This document shows, piece after piece, positions 18,176-25,513 of a stretch of 64,000 bases of DNA (position 1 is its first letter; every line of letters begins with the position of its first letter). The notes beneath the pieces are model-generated. The model had not been told where the DNA came from. It was given only the letters and a program-made list of their open reading frames with translations, and ran no database searches. The DNA is from Acidimicrobiales bacterium (GTDB lineage: Bacteria > Actinomycetota > Acidimicrobiia > Acidimicrobiales > JAHEJN01), in contig JAHEJN010000001.1 of assembly GCA_024638845.1 (NCBI GenBank), positions 1 through 64,000 on the forward strand, in the 5' to 3' direction. The translations under genes and the position numbers were made by a program.

Positions 18176-19059
18176 CCGGCCCCTTCGCCGACGTGGCCGA
18201 CGTGCAGGCTCGCTTCGACGCCGTCGACTACCTGGCCGACGAGGGCCTCGCGACCGCCCTGTTCCTCGCGGCGACCTTGGGCCAGCCGCTGCTGCTCGAA
18301 GGTGAGCCCGGTGTGGGCAAGACCGCGGCCGGCAAGGCCATGGCGGCGGCCATGGGGGCGCCGTTCGTCCGTCTCCAGTGCTACGAGGGCCTCACTGCGG
18401 GCGAAGCGCTCTACGAGTGGAACTACCAGCGCCAACTGCTGGCGATTCGGCTGGGCGAGGCCCACGGCACCCACCTCGACGAGGCCGATCTGTTCACCGA
18501 GGAGTTCCTCCTCGAACGACCGATCCTGCAATGCGTGAGGCACCCCGGGCCGGTTGCGCCGGTGCTGTTGATCGACGAGATCGACCGGGCCGACGACGAG
18601 TTCGAAGCCATGCTGTTCGAGTTCCTCGGCGAGTCGGCGGTGACGGTCCCCGAGCTCGGAACCTTCACCGCGGCGGTCGCACCCATCGTGATCCTCACGT
18701 CCAACCGCAGTCGCGAGCTCCACGACGCCCTCAAGCGTCGCTGCCTCTACCACTGGATCGAGTACCCGACACCGAGCCACGCCGCCGACATCGTTCGGCG
18801 CAACGTGCCGTCGGGGTCCGATGCGCTGATCGGAGCGGCCACCGACTTCGTCGGGCGGGTGCGCGACCTCGATCTCGACAAGGCGCCCGGTCTGGCCGAG
18901 GCCATCGACTGGGTGTCGGCCCTCGTCACCCTGGGCACGGCCGACCTCGTGCGCGCCGACGTGGTCCGCACCCTCGGCGCCGTGGTGAAGACCCCCGACG
19001 ACCTCGACACCGTTCGCGAAGCGCTCGACGACCTCGGCTACCGCGAGGCCGCTGGATGA
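18172..19059 (+). CDS. coxD: MoxR-type AAA+ ATPase CoxD
   Basis: A 295-residue AAA+ protein with Walker A GEPGVGKT around residues 44-51 and Walker B VLLIDEID at 131-138, followed by sensor 1 ILTSNR. In Oligotropha, CoxD is the chaperone-like ATPase that helps build the Mo-S-Cu centre by unfolding apo-CODH. It is coupled to the MobA-like gene by GTGA and followed 24 bp later by coxE, as in other cox clusters. Function is assigned from the family and this order. Confidence 0.9.
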   Translation: MTGPFADVADVQARFDAVDYLADEGLATALFLAATLGQPLLLEGEPGVGKTAAGKAMAAAMGAPFVRLQCYEGLTAGEALYEWNYQRQLLAIRLGEAHGTHLDEADLFTEEFLLERPILQCVRHPGPVAPVLLIDEIDRADDEFEAMLFEFLGESAVTVPELGTFTAAVAPIVILTSNRSRELHDALKRRCLYHWIEYPTPSHAADIVRRNVPSGSDALIGAATDFVGRVRDLDLDKAPGLAEAIDWVSALVTLGTADLVRADVVRTLGAVVKTPDDLDTVREALDDLGYREAAG

Positions 19060-19083
19060 TCCTCGGTCGCCACGAGCCCCACC

Positions 19084-20289
19084 ATGGCTGAGCCGATGTT
19101 GTTGCGCGGCGTCGATCGTGCCGCCTTCGCCGTGTCGTTCACCGAGCGTCTGCGCCGGGCGGGGGTCGCGGTGGCCATCAACCGGGCCGAGACGTTCACC
19201 CGCGCCATCGACGCCTGCATGCCGACGAACACGAGCGCGCTCTACTGGCTGGCCCGCACCACCCTGATCGACGATCACCGTGACCTCCCGGTGTTCGACA
19301 AGGTTTTCGCCGCCGTGTTCGCCGACGCCGTCCTGCCCGTCGACCCGAACGCCCGACGCTCCGACCCTCCGGGCCCACCGCCACCACCGGCGGCCGACGA
19401 GGCCCACGCCCGCGTGCCCGCCGATTCGTCGGAAGAGATCGACGGCCAAGGGCTGCCCTGGACCACCCTTCCCACCGTGCGCGACGAAGCCGACGACGCT
19501 CCAGCCGAGGGCATCGTCGTTCCCGAACGGCTGCCGAGTCACCTCGACCACCTGGCCGATGTGCCCTTCGAGGCCCTCAGCGAAGCCGACCTCGCGCTCG
19601 TCGGGCGCTGGCTCGAGCACGCGTTCCTGCGTTGGCCCACCCGGCGAACCCGTCGGCAACGCCCATCGTCCACCGGTCAGACGTTGGCGCTTCGGCGCAC
19701 GCTCGCCGCCGCCCGACAGTCGGGGTACGAGGCGGTTCGGCTGGTCTGGAACGAGCCGCTCGTGAAGCCGAGGCGGCTGGTGATGCTCTGCGACGTCAGT
19801 CAGTCGATGCAGGCCCACACCAACGCCTACCTCCATCTCCTGCGGGCCGTCACGCTGCACGCCGATGCCGAGACGTTCGCGTTCTCGACCGATCTGACCC
19901 GCCTCACCACCGCGCTTCGGGTCAAGTCGGCCGAGGCGGCGATCGAGCAGGCCAATCACCTCCTCGACGACCGCTTCGGTGGCACCCGCATCGCGGCCAA
20001 CATCGACGCCCTGCTGCGCAGCCATCACGGAACCTGCGTGCGGGGCGCCGTCGTCGTCATCGCCTCCGACGGCTGGGACAGCGACGCACCCGAGGCGATG
20101 GCCAAGGCCATGGCCCGCCTGCATCGGCGATCCCACCGGGTGGTGTGGCTGAATCCCCGTATGGCCGCCGCGGGCTACGAACCTATGGTCGGCTCGATGG
20201 CCGCCGCTCTCCCCTACTGCGACGAGACCTACCCTGGCAACACCCTGCGATCACTGGCCGAGGCCTTCACCTCGTTCGTCGCAGCCTGA
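19084..20289 (+). CDS. coxE: VWA-domain protein CoxE
   Basis: A 401-residue protein with a C-terminal von Willebrand A domain. The MIDAS motif is DVSQS with Asp237, Ser239 and Ser241, then a GGTRIAANI Thr loop and an ASDGWDS acidic loop. The centre holds a Pro-rich linker (residues ~95-125). CoxE proteins work with the CoxD ATPase in CODH maturation, most likely in copper delivery. It is the last cox gene here. No CoxG-like membrane-recruitment protein is present in the window, so membrane attachment must rely on a gene elsewhere. Confidence 0.88.
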   Translation: MAEPMLLRGVDRAAFAVSFTERLRRAGVAVAINRAETFTRAIDACMPTNTSALYWLARTTLIDDHRDLPVFDKVFAAVFADAVLPVDPNARRSDPPGPPPPPAADEAHARVPADSSEEIDGQGLPWTTLPTVRDEADDAPAEGIVVPERLPSHLDHLADVPFEALSEADLALVGRWLEHAFLRWPTRRTRRQRPSSTGQTLALRRTLAAARQSGYEAVRLVWNEPLVKPRRLVMLCDVSQSMQAHTNAYLHLLRAVTLHADAETFAFSTDLTRLTTALRVKSAEAAIEQANHLLDDRFGGTRIAANIDALLRSHHGTCVRGAVVVIASDGWDSDAPEAMAKAMARLHRRSHRVVWLNPRMAAAGYEPMVGSMAAALPYCDETYPGNTLRSLAEAFTSFVAA

Positions 20290-20293
20290 GGCC

Positions 20294-21199
20294 GTGCCCG
20301 AGGCAGCGATCCGAACCGAAGCCCTGGTCAAGGACTACGGCACCGCCCGGGGCCTCGACGGTCTCGATCTCGAGGTGTTGACGGGTGAGGTGTTCGGGTT
20401 CCTCGGCCCCAACGGTGCTGGGAAGACCACGGCGATTCGCCTGTTCGTCGATCTGATCCGGCCCACGAGCGGCGAGGCCACGGTTCTGGGCCTCGACCCT
20501 CGGTCCGACGGAGTCGAGCTCCGTCGCCGCCTGGGCTACCTGCCGGGTGACTTCGTGGTCGACGGCCGCCAGAGCGGGCGGGAGCTGCTCACGTACCTGG
20601 CCAACCTCCGGGGTCGCGTTGCCGCGACCCGCATCGACGACCTGGCCGAGCGGCTGGGCCTCGACACCACCCGCGAGGTGAAGACCCTCTCGCGCGGCAA
20701 CCGCCAGAAGATCGGTGTGATCCAGGCGTTCATGCACGAGCCCGAGCTCCTCGTGCTCGACGAGCCGACCAGTGGACTCGACCCCTTTCTGCAGGCCGAG
20801 TTCGTCGCGATGGCGCGCGAAGTCGCAGCCGAGGGAAGGACCGTGTTCATGTCCTCGCACGTCATGAGCGAGGTGCAACGCTGCGCCGACCGGGTCGGGG
20901 TCATCCGCGCCGGCCGCCTCGTCACCGTCGAGAGCATCCACGAGCTCGGACAGCGATCGGCGAGGCACGTCGAGGTGCTGTTCGCGGCGCCCGTGCCAGC
21001 AGAGGACTTCGCCGGCGTCTCGGGCCTGCGTGACGTCGCCGTCGCGGGAAGTCGCCTCACCTGCCGTCTCGACGGGCCGGCCGACGAGCTGTTGAAAGCG
21101 ATCGCTGCGCACCCGGTGATCACCATCACCGCCGAGGAACCCGACCTCACCGACGTGTTCTTCGAGTCATTCGACATCGGCCGGGACGATGCTGGCTGA
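20294..21199 (+). CDS. ABC exporter ATP-binding protein
   Basis: A 301-residue ABC ATPase from GTG 20294. Walker A is GPNGAGKT, the signature is LSRGNRQK (a common LSGGQ variant) and Walker B is LLVLDEPTSGLD, with SSHVMSE as the H-loop. The ~75-residue C-terminal extension with beta-like repeats is typical of ATPases paired with ABC-2 permeases that handle drugs or lipids. It overlaps the permease start by 11 bp. It follows coxE by 4 bp, so read-through from the cox operon is possible, but no functional link is evident. Confidence 0.88.
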   Translation: MPEAAIRTEALVKDYGTARGLDGLDLEVLTGEVFGFLGPNGAGKTTAIRLFVDLIRPTSGEATVLGLDPRSDGVELRRRLGYLPGDFVVDGRQSGRELLTYLANLRGRVAATRIDDLAERLGLDTTREVKTLSRGNRQKIGVIQAFMHEPELLVLDEPTSGLDPFLQAEFVAMAREVAAEGRTVFMSSHVMSEVQRCADRVGVIRAGRLVTVESIHELGQRSARHVEVLFAAPVPAEDFAGVSGLRDVAVAGSRLTCRLDGPADELLKAIAAHPVITITAEEPDLTDVFFESFDIGRDDAG

Positions 21200-21983
21200 C
21201 TCCTTCACCAAATGGCTGTGGGACCGTCGCCGATCGATCGCCACCTGGACCGTCGCGGTCGCTGCGGTCGGTGGCTTCTACGCCGCCTTCTGGCCCACGA
21301 TCGACAGTCCCGACATGCGCGACGCCATCGAGAACTACCCGAGCGGGCTGCTCGAGGCATTGAACTACACCGACATCGCCACCCCTTCGGGTTACCTGAG
21401 CGCCACGGTGTACGGACTCGTCGTCGCCGCGCTCGTGATCGTGTACTCGGTGTCGGCCGGGGCACGTCTGGTCGCCGGTGACGAGGAGGCAGGAACGCTC
21501 GACCTCGTCCTGGCTCACCCCCTGAGCCGGTCTCGACTGGCCCTCCAGCGCTACGCGGCGCTCGTGGTGAGCCTCGTCACGATCTCATCGGGTCTGCTGG
21601 TCGTGATCGTCGCGCTCGTGAAGCCCTTCGACCTGACCGGGATCTCCTTCGGCGATCTGCTCGCCATGCACGTGCATCTCGTGTTGTTCGGCATGGTGTT
21701 CGGCGCCATGGCCTATGCCGCCGGCGCCGCCACAGGCCGCCGAGCCCCCGCCGTCGGTGGCGGCGCCCTCCTCGCCGTGTTCGGCTTCGCGGCCAACGGC
21801 ATCCTCCCTCAGGTCGACGGACTGGAGTGGATCGACCGACTCTCGCCCTTCGCCTGGCTCAACGGTGGCGCGCCGTTGCAGAACGGTCTCCAGATCGTCG
21901 ATCTGTCGATCATGGTCGTGCTCGTCGTCGTGCTGGTGGCCACCGGCACCGTCGCCTTCGAGCGCCGCGACGTCAGTGTGTGA
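21189..21983 (+). CDS. ABC-2 type exporter permease
   Basis: A 264-residue membrane protein with about six hydrophobic segments, starting with a basic N-terminus and a first segment WTVAVAAVGGFYAAFW. Between the first two segments is an extracytoplasmic loop, and ARLVAGDEEAGTLDLVLAHPLSRSR is the cytoplasmic coupling region seen in ABC-2 permeases. It forms an exporter with the preceding ATPase. The substrate is unknown; this pair type is often annotated as multidrug or lipid export. Confidence 0.8.
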   Translation: MLADSFTKWLWDRRRSIATWTVAVAAVGGFYAAFWPTIDSPDMRDAIENYPSGLLEALNYTDIATPSGYLSATVYGLVVAALVIVYSVSAGARLVAGDEEAGTLDLVLAHPLSRSRLALQRYAALVVSLVTISSGLLVVIVALVKPFDLTGISFGDLLAMHVHLVLFGMVFGAMAYAAGAATGRRAPAVGGGALLAVFGFAANGILPQVDGLEWIDRLSPFAWLNGGAPLQNGLQIVDLSIMVVLVVVLVATGTVAFERRDVSV

Positions 21984-22036
21984 CCTCAGGAGCGCGAGCC
22001 GCGTGGGCCACGCCCGTCAGTGCCAGACTCGACACC

Positions 22037-23038
22037 GTGCGACATCCGGGGACTCGAATGGCAATGGCGTTGTGTCTGATGGTCACGTCGTGCTCGGCTT
22101 CGACTCTGGGCCTACCGGCCAGCACTCCGGAGCCGGTCGCGTCGGCGTCGACCGAGCCCACCACCAACCCGACCGCGACGCCGCCTGCGCCGGCTGCACC
22201 GGCCGAACCCACCGCCACGCCAGTGCCACCGCCACGGGCGATCACGACCACCACCGGCGTCCCTGTGATCGTGCTCACCTCGGTCGGCGACAACCACGTG
22301 GTGCGCACACCGTGCGGCGACGAAGCCATCGTCGTGGGCGGCGAGCCCATCATCGGGCCACTGGTGGTGCTCGACCCCGGTCACGGTGGCGAGGCCGATC
22401 CGGGCGCCCTCGGTGCCAACGGTCTGCTCGAAGGCGCGCTCAACCTCGACCTGGCCACGGCGGTGCAGGCGGAACTGACCACTCGAGACATCAACACCGC
22501 ACTCACCCGCACCGGCGACTACCTCGTGCCCCTCGGTGTGCGCGCGGAGTTCGCCGACGATCTCGACGCCGAGCTCATGGTCTCGATCCACCACAACGCC
22601 CCCGCAGGCGATGCCTCCGACCGCCCCGGTACCGAGGTGTTCGTGCAGACCGGATCCGACGAGTCGGCCCGCCTCGGAGGACTGCTGTACGAGGAGGTGA
22701 CGGCTGCGTTGGGCGCGTTCGACGTGGCGTGGACCACCGCGCCCGATGCCGGGGTGTTGCGGACGCTGGTCGAGGGTGGAACCGATGCCTATGGCATCAT
22801 CCGACGCCCGGCCACCCCCACCGCGCTCGTCGAGCTCGGTTACATCGCCAACCCGGCCGAAGCCGAGCTGTTCGCCACCGAGGAGTACATCTCGACCGCC
22901 ACCGAAGCACTGGCTGACGCGATCGAGGCCTTTCTCACCACCGATCGAGCGGGCACGGGCTTTGTCGCTGACCCCCGCATCTTTCGGCCCGATCCCGCCC
23001 CCGGCGCCGACGTGTGCATCGACCCACCCCTGCGATGA
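22037..23038 (+). CDS. Lipoprotein N-acetylmuramoyl-L-alanine amidase (Amidase_3)
   Basis: The GTG at 22037 gives a basic n-region, a hydrophobic core MAMALCLMV and a Cys within TSCSAS suitable for lipidation; an ATG at 22058 would remove the basic residues. A Pro/Thr/Ala linker to about residue 75 leads to an Amidase_3 domain. VLDPGHGG near residue 112 and SIHHNA provide zinc-binding histidines, and ALVELGYI the catalytic Glu. It should cleave the bond between N-acetylmuramic acid and L-alanine in peptidoglycan at the outer membrane face. The stop overlaps the next gene by ATGA, an unexpected coupling to a tryptophan-degrading enzyme. Confidence 0.85.
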   Translation: MRHPGTRMAMALCLMVTSCSASTLGLPASTPEPVASASTEPTTNPTATPPAPAAPAEPTATPVPPPRAITTTTGVPVIVLTSVGDNHVVRTPCGDEAIVVGGEPIIGPLVVLDPGHGGEADPGALGANGLLEGALNLDLATAVQAELTTRDINTALTRTGDYLVPLGVRAEFADDLDAELMVSIHHNAPAGDASDRPGTEVFVQTGSDESARLGGLLYEEVTAALGAFDVAWTTAPDAGVLRTLVEGGTDAYGIIRRPATPTALVELGYIANPAEAELFATEEYISTATEALADAIEAFLTTDRAGTGFVADPRIFRPDPAPGADVCIDPPLR

Positions 23039-24162
23039 TGCTGACCCTGGCCGAGTACGACATCGACCCTGCCCACGGCTTCGCTCCTGGCGTCGACCCG
23101 CTCGAGCACCTCCCGGCCGACTTCGCCATTCTCGACGAGGTGGCGGCGGACCTGTCGACCCTGATGCGCAACGGTCGCATCGCCGACGCCGTCGGTGACC
23201 TCGGCGAGCTCGACGTCGACTCGTTGGGCTCGACCCTCGAACGGGAACGGGCCCTGCTGTTGATGACCGTCCTCACCAACGCCTACGTCTGGTCGGCCGA
23301 CCGGCCGCGGCTGCGCATCCCCCACCCGTTGGCGGTGCCGTTGTGCACCTTGGCCGACGCCATGGGACGACCTCCGATCGTGCACTACGGATGCATGTCG
23401 CTGCGGAACTGGCGGCGGGTCGACCGGTCGCTTCCGCTCAGCTCCGACAATGCCGCGATGCTCGCCCAGTTCCACGGCGGGGTCGACGAGACCTGGTTCT
23501 TCATCTCCGCGCTCGGCGTGGAGCTCGCCGGCGCCCCTCTGCTGCCGCACGTGAGCGCCGCCGTCACCAGCTCGGGCGACGGATCCGACGGCGACCTCAC
23601 CGAGGTGTTGCACTCGATCGCCGAGGCCATGGGGCCGGTGTACGCGGCAACCGGGCGCACCTACGAGTGGTGCGATCCCCACGTCTTCTACCATCGCATC
23701 CGCCCCTACGTGGCCGGCTGGCCCGAGCCCGGCGTGGTCTATGAGGGCGTCTCCGACGAACCCCGCATCTACATCGGAGGCTCGGCCGCCCAGAGCTCGC
23801 TCATCCAGGCGATGGATGCTCTGGTCTCGGTGCACCACCCCGCTGATACCACCGGCGCATACCTGGCCGAGATGCGCACCTACATGCCGCCACCGCACCG
23901 TTGCTTCGTCGAGGACGTCACTGCCCAGTCGCGAGTGCGAGAGCGGGCGCTGGTCGGCGGGGCCGGGCTGGCCGCGGCCTTCGACGACGTCGTCCACCAG
24001 ATCGAGCGCTTCCGCGGGCTGCACATGCGTCTCGCCCACGACTACATCGCGGTGCCCTCGGGCATGGACGCCAACGCCAAGGGCACCGGAGGCACCGACT
24101 TCGGCGAGTTCCTGCGCCAGACCCGAGCCGACACCACGAGAACCAGGGTCGGGCAGGACTGA
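23035..24162 (+). CDS. Indoleamine 2,3-dioxygenase family protein
   Basis: A 375-residue IDO-like heme protein. The signature AKGTGGTDFGEFL lies near the C-terminus, and GLHMRLAHDY supplies the proximal heme ligand, probably His330, matching the position of His346 of human IDO1. The N-terminal alpha domain contains HPLAVPLCTL and the distal-pocket region. The enzyme would insert O2 into tryptophan or another indoleamine to give N-formylkynurenine. Bacterial IDOs are less common than tryptophan 2,3-dioxygenase. No kynurenine-pathway genes are adjacent, so its role is uncertain. Confidence 0.85.
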   Translation: MMLTLAEYDIDPAHGFAPGVDPLEHLPADFAILDEVAADLSTLMRNGRIADAVGDLGELDVDSLGSTLERERALLLMTVLTNAYVWSADRPRLRIPHPLAVPLCTLADAMGRPPIVHYGCMSLRNWRRVDRSLPLSSDNAAMLAQFHGGVDETWFFISALGVELAGAPLLPHVSAAVTSSGDGSDGDLTEVLHSIAEAMGPVYAATGRTYEWCDPHVFYHRIRPYVAGWPEPGVVYEGVSDEPRIYIGGSAAQSSLIQAMDALVSVHHPADTTGAYLAEMRTYMPPPHRCFVEDVTAQSRVRERALVGGAGLAAAFDDVVHQIERFRGLHMRLAHDYIAVPSGMDANAKGTGGTDFGEFLRQTRADTTRTRVGQD

Positions 24163-24196
24163 TTCGGCTGTCACACCCCGTCGTTACGGTCGGGGT

Positions 24197-25495
24197 ATGG
24201 AAGCGGTCGGCGACAACCAGCGGGACAACCGGGCGAACGAGGCCTTCGAGCAGATCGTCGCGGGCCTCGATGCACTGCTCGCGGCCGGTCTGACACCGCG
24301 TAATCGCGACGATGCCGAAGCGTGGATCCGATCTCTCGAACACGTCGGCCGCCGCGTCGACGCCGCCAGGGTCGAGCTGCTGGCCGAGATCCACGACGCC
24401 GGCTGGCATCGCCACGACGGCCACGCGTCGGGTCGAGCGATGATCGAGGTCGTCGCCGATCTGTCGGTCCGCGAATCCGGAAGCCGTGAACGGGTGCGCA
24501 AGATCGTGGTCGAGTTGCCCGAGGTCGCCCGGGCCTTCCGCGAGGGTCGCATGACCGCCCAGCACCTCGGCGTGCTCGGCCGGCTGCGCAGCAAACGAGC
24601 CGTGCGTTTCGCGATGTGGGACCGCCAGGCGTGGTTCGTCGAGCAGGCCGGCACCCGGCGCTTCGCCGACTACGAGCGCGCCGTGCTCACCTGGGCGCGC
24701 CTGGTGGACAGTGCCGACAACGCCAGCCAGCGAGCCCACGAGACCCGCCACTTCCGCATGCGGCAGGACCCCCTCGACGGAACGTGGGCGCTCACCGGCT
24801 CGTGTGGTGCAGGCCAGGGTGCGATGGTCGACCAGATTCTGCGGGCCTACGCCGAGGCCGAGCTCCAGGCCGACCGCGAGAAGGTACGGGCCGAGCACGG
24901 CGAAGGGGCCGTCGTTCCCCTCCCCCGGTCGGCCGCGCAACGAGCCCTCGATGCACTCACGCAGATCTTCCTCGATGCCGTCGGCGCCCCCGGGTCGGCG
25001 GCGGACAACGTCGTCCACAACATCGTGTGGTCTCGCGACACCTTCGAAACGGCGTTGGCCGCCATCGAGCGAGACGAATCACCCTCGTTCGATGTCGACA
25101 CGTATCGGTGCGAGACGATCGACGGTGTTCCACTCGACCCGACCGAGGCCGCGGTGCAGTCGCTGGTCGACGCTGCGCGCCGGGTGGTGCTCGACGCCTC
25201 CGGCACGGTGATCGATCTCGGCCGGGCCCGCTTCTTCACCGGCCACGCACGCGTCGCCGCTCTGTTGCATTCCACCCAGTGCATCTGGCCTGGCTGCCGC
25301 GTGCCGTCGTCGTCTTGTCAGGTCGACCACCTGGTCGAACACCGACACGGGGGCAGAACCTGCCCCGGCAACGGGGCGCCACTGTGTGGGAGACACAACC
25401 GGCACAAGACCAACCACGGCTTCACCGTGCAGGCCGACCCCACCCGCCCCGGCGCCTACCAGGTCACCAGAAGCAACGGCACCCTCGTGGCCTGA
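24197..25495 (+). CDS. DUF222/13E12-type protein with C-terminal HNH nuclease domain
   Basis: A 432-residue protein from ATG 24197. Residues ~1-330 are helical and charged and match the DUF222 (13E12 repeat) region widespread in actinobacteria. The end carries CIWPGC, then VDHLVEHRHGG and LCGRHNRHK, an HNH motif with paired cysteines for structural zinc. Such proteins occur in many copies in actinobacterial genomes; some are thought to be mobile or repeat-derived, and their biological role is unsettled. It is convergent with the DUF1302-like gene, 18 bp apart. Nuclease activity is inferred from the motif. Confidence 0.85.
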   Translation: MEAVGDNQRDNRANEAFEQIVAGLDALLAAGLTPRNRDDAEAWIRSLEHVGRRVDAARVELLAEIHDAGWHRHDGHASGRAMIEVVADLSVRESGSRERVRKIVVELPEVARAFREGRMTAQHLGVLGRLRSKRAVRFAMWDRQAWFVEQAGTRRFADYERAVLTWARLVDSADNASQRAHETRHFRMRQDPLDGTWALTGSCGAGQGAMVDQILRAYAEAELQADREKVRAEHGEGAVVPLPRSAAQRALDALTQIFLDAVGAPGSAADNVVHNIVWSRDTFETALAAIERDESPSFDVDTYRCETIDGVPLDPTEAAVQSLVDAARRVVLDASGTVIDLGRARFFTGHARVAALLHSTQCIWPGCRVPSSSCQVDHLVEHRHGGRTCPGNGAPLCGRHNRHKTNHGFTVQADPTRPGAYQVTRSNGTLVA

Positions 25496-25513
25496 TCATG
25501 CGCCGTTGCGCGA

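Noticed and set aside
18136..20136. A 666-codon minus-strand frame opposite coxD and coxE
   Set aside because: Antisense artefact; coxD and coxE have Walker and MIDAS motifs on the plus strand.
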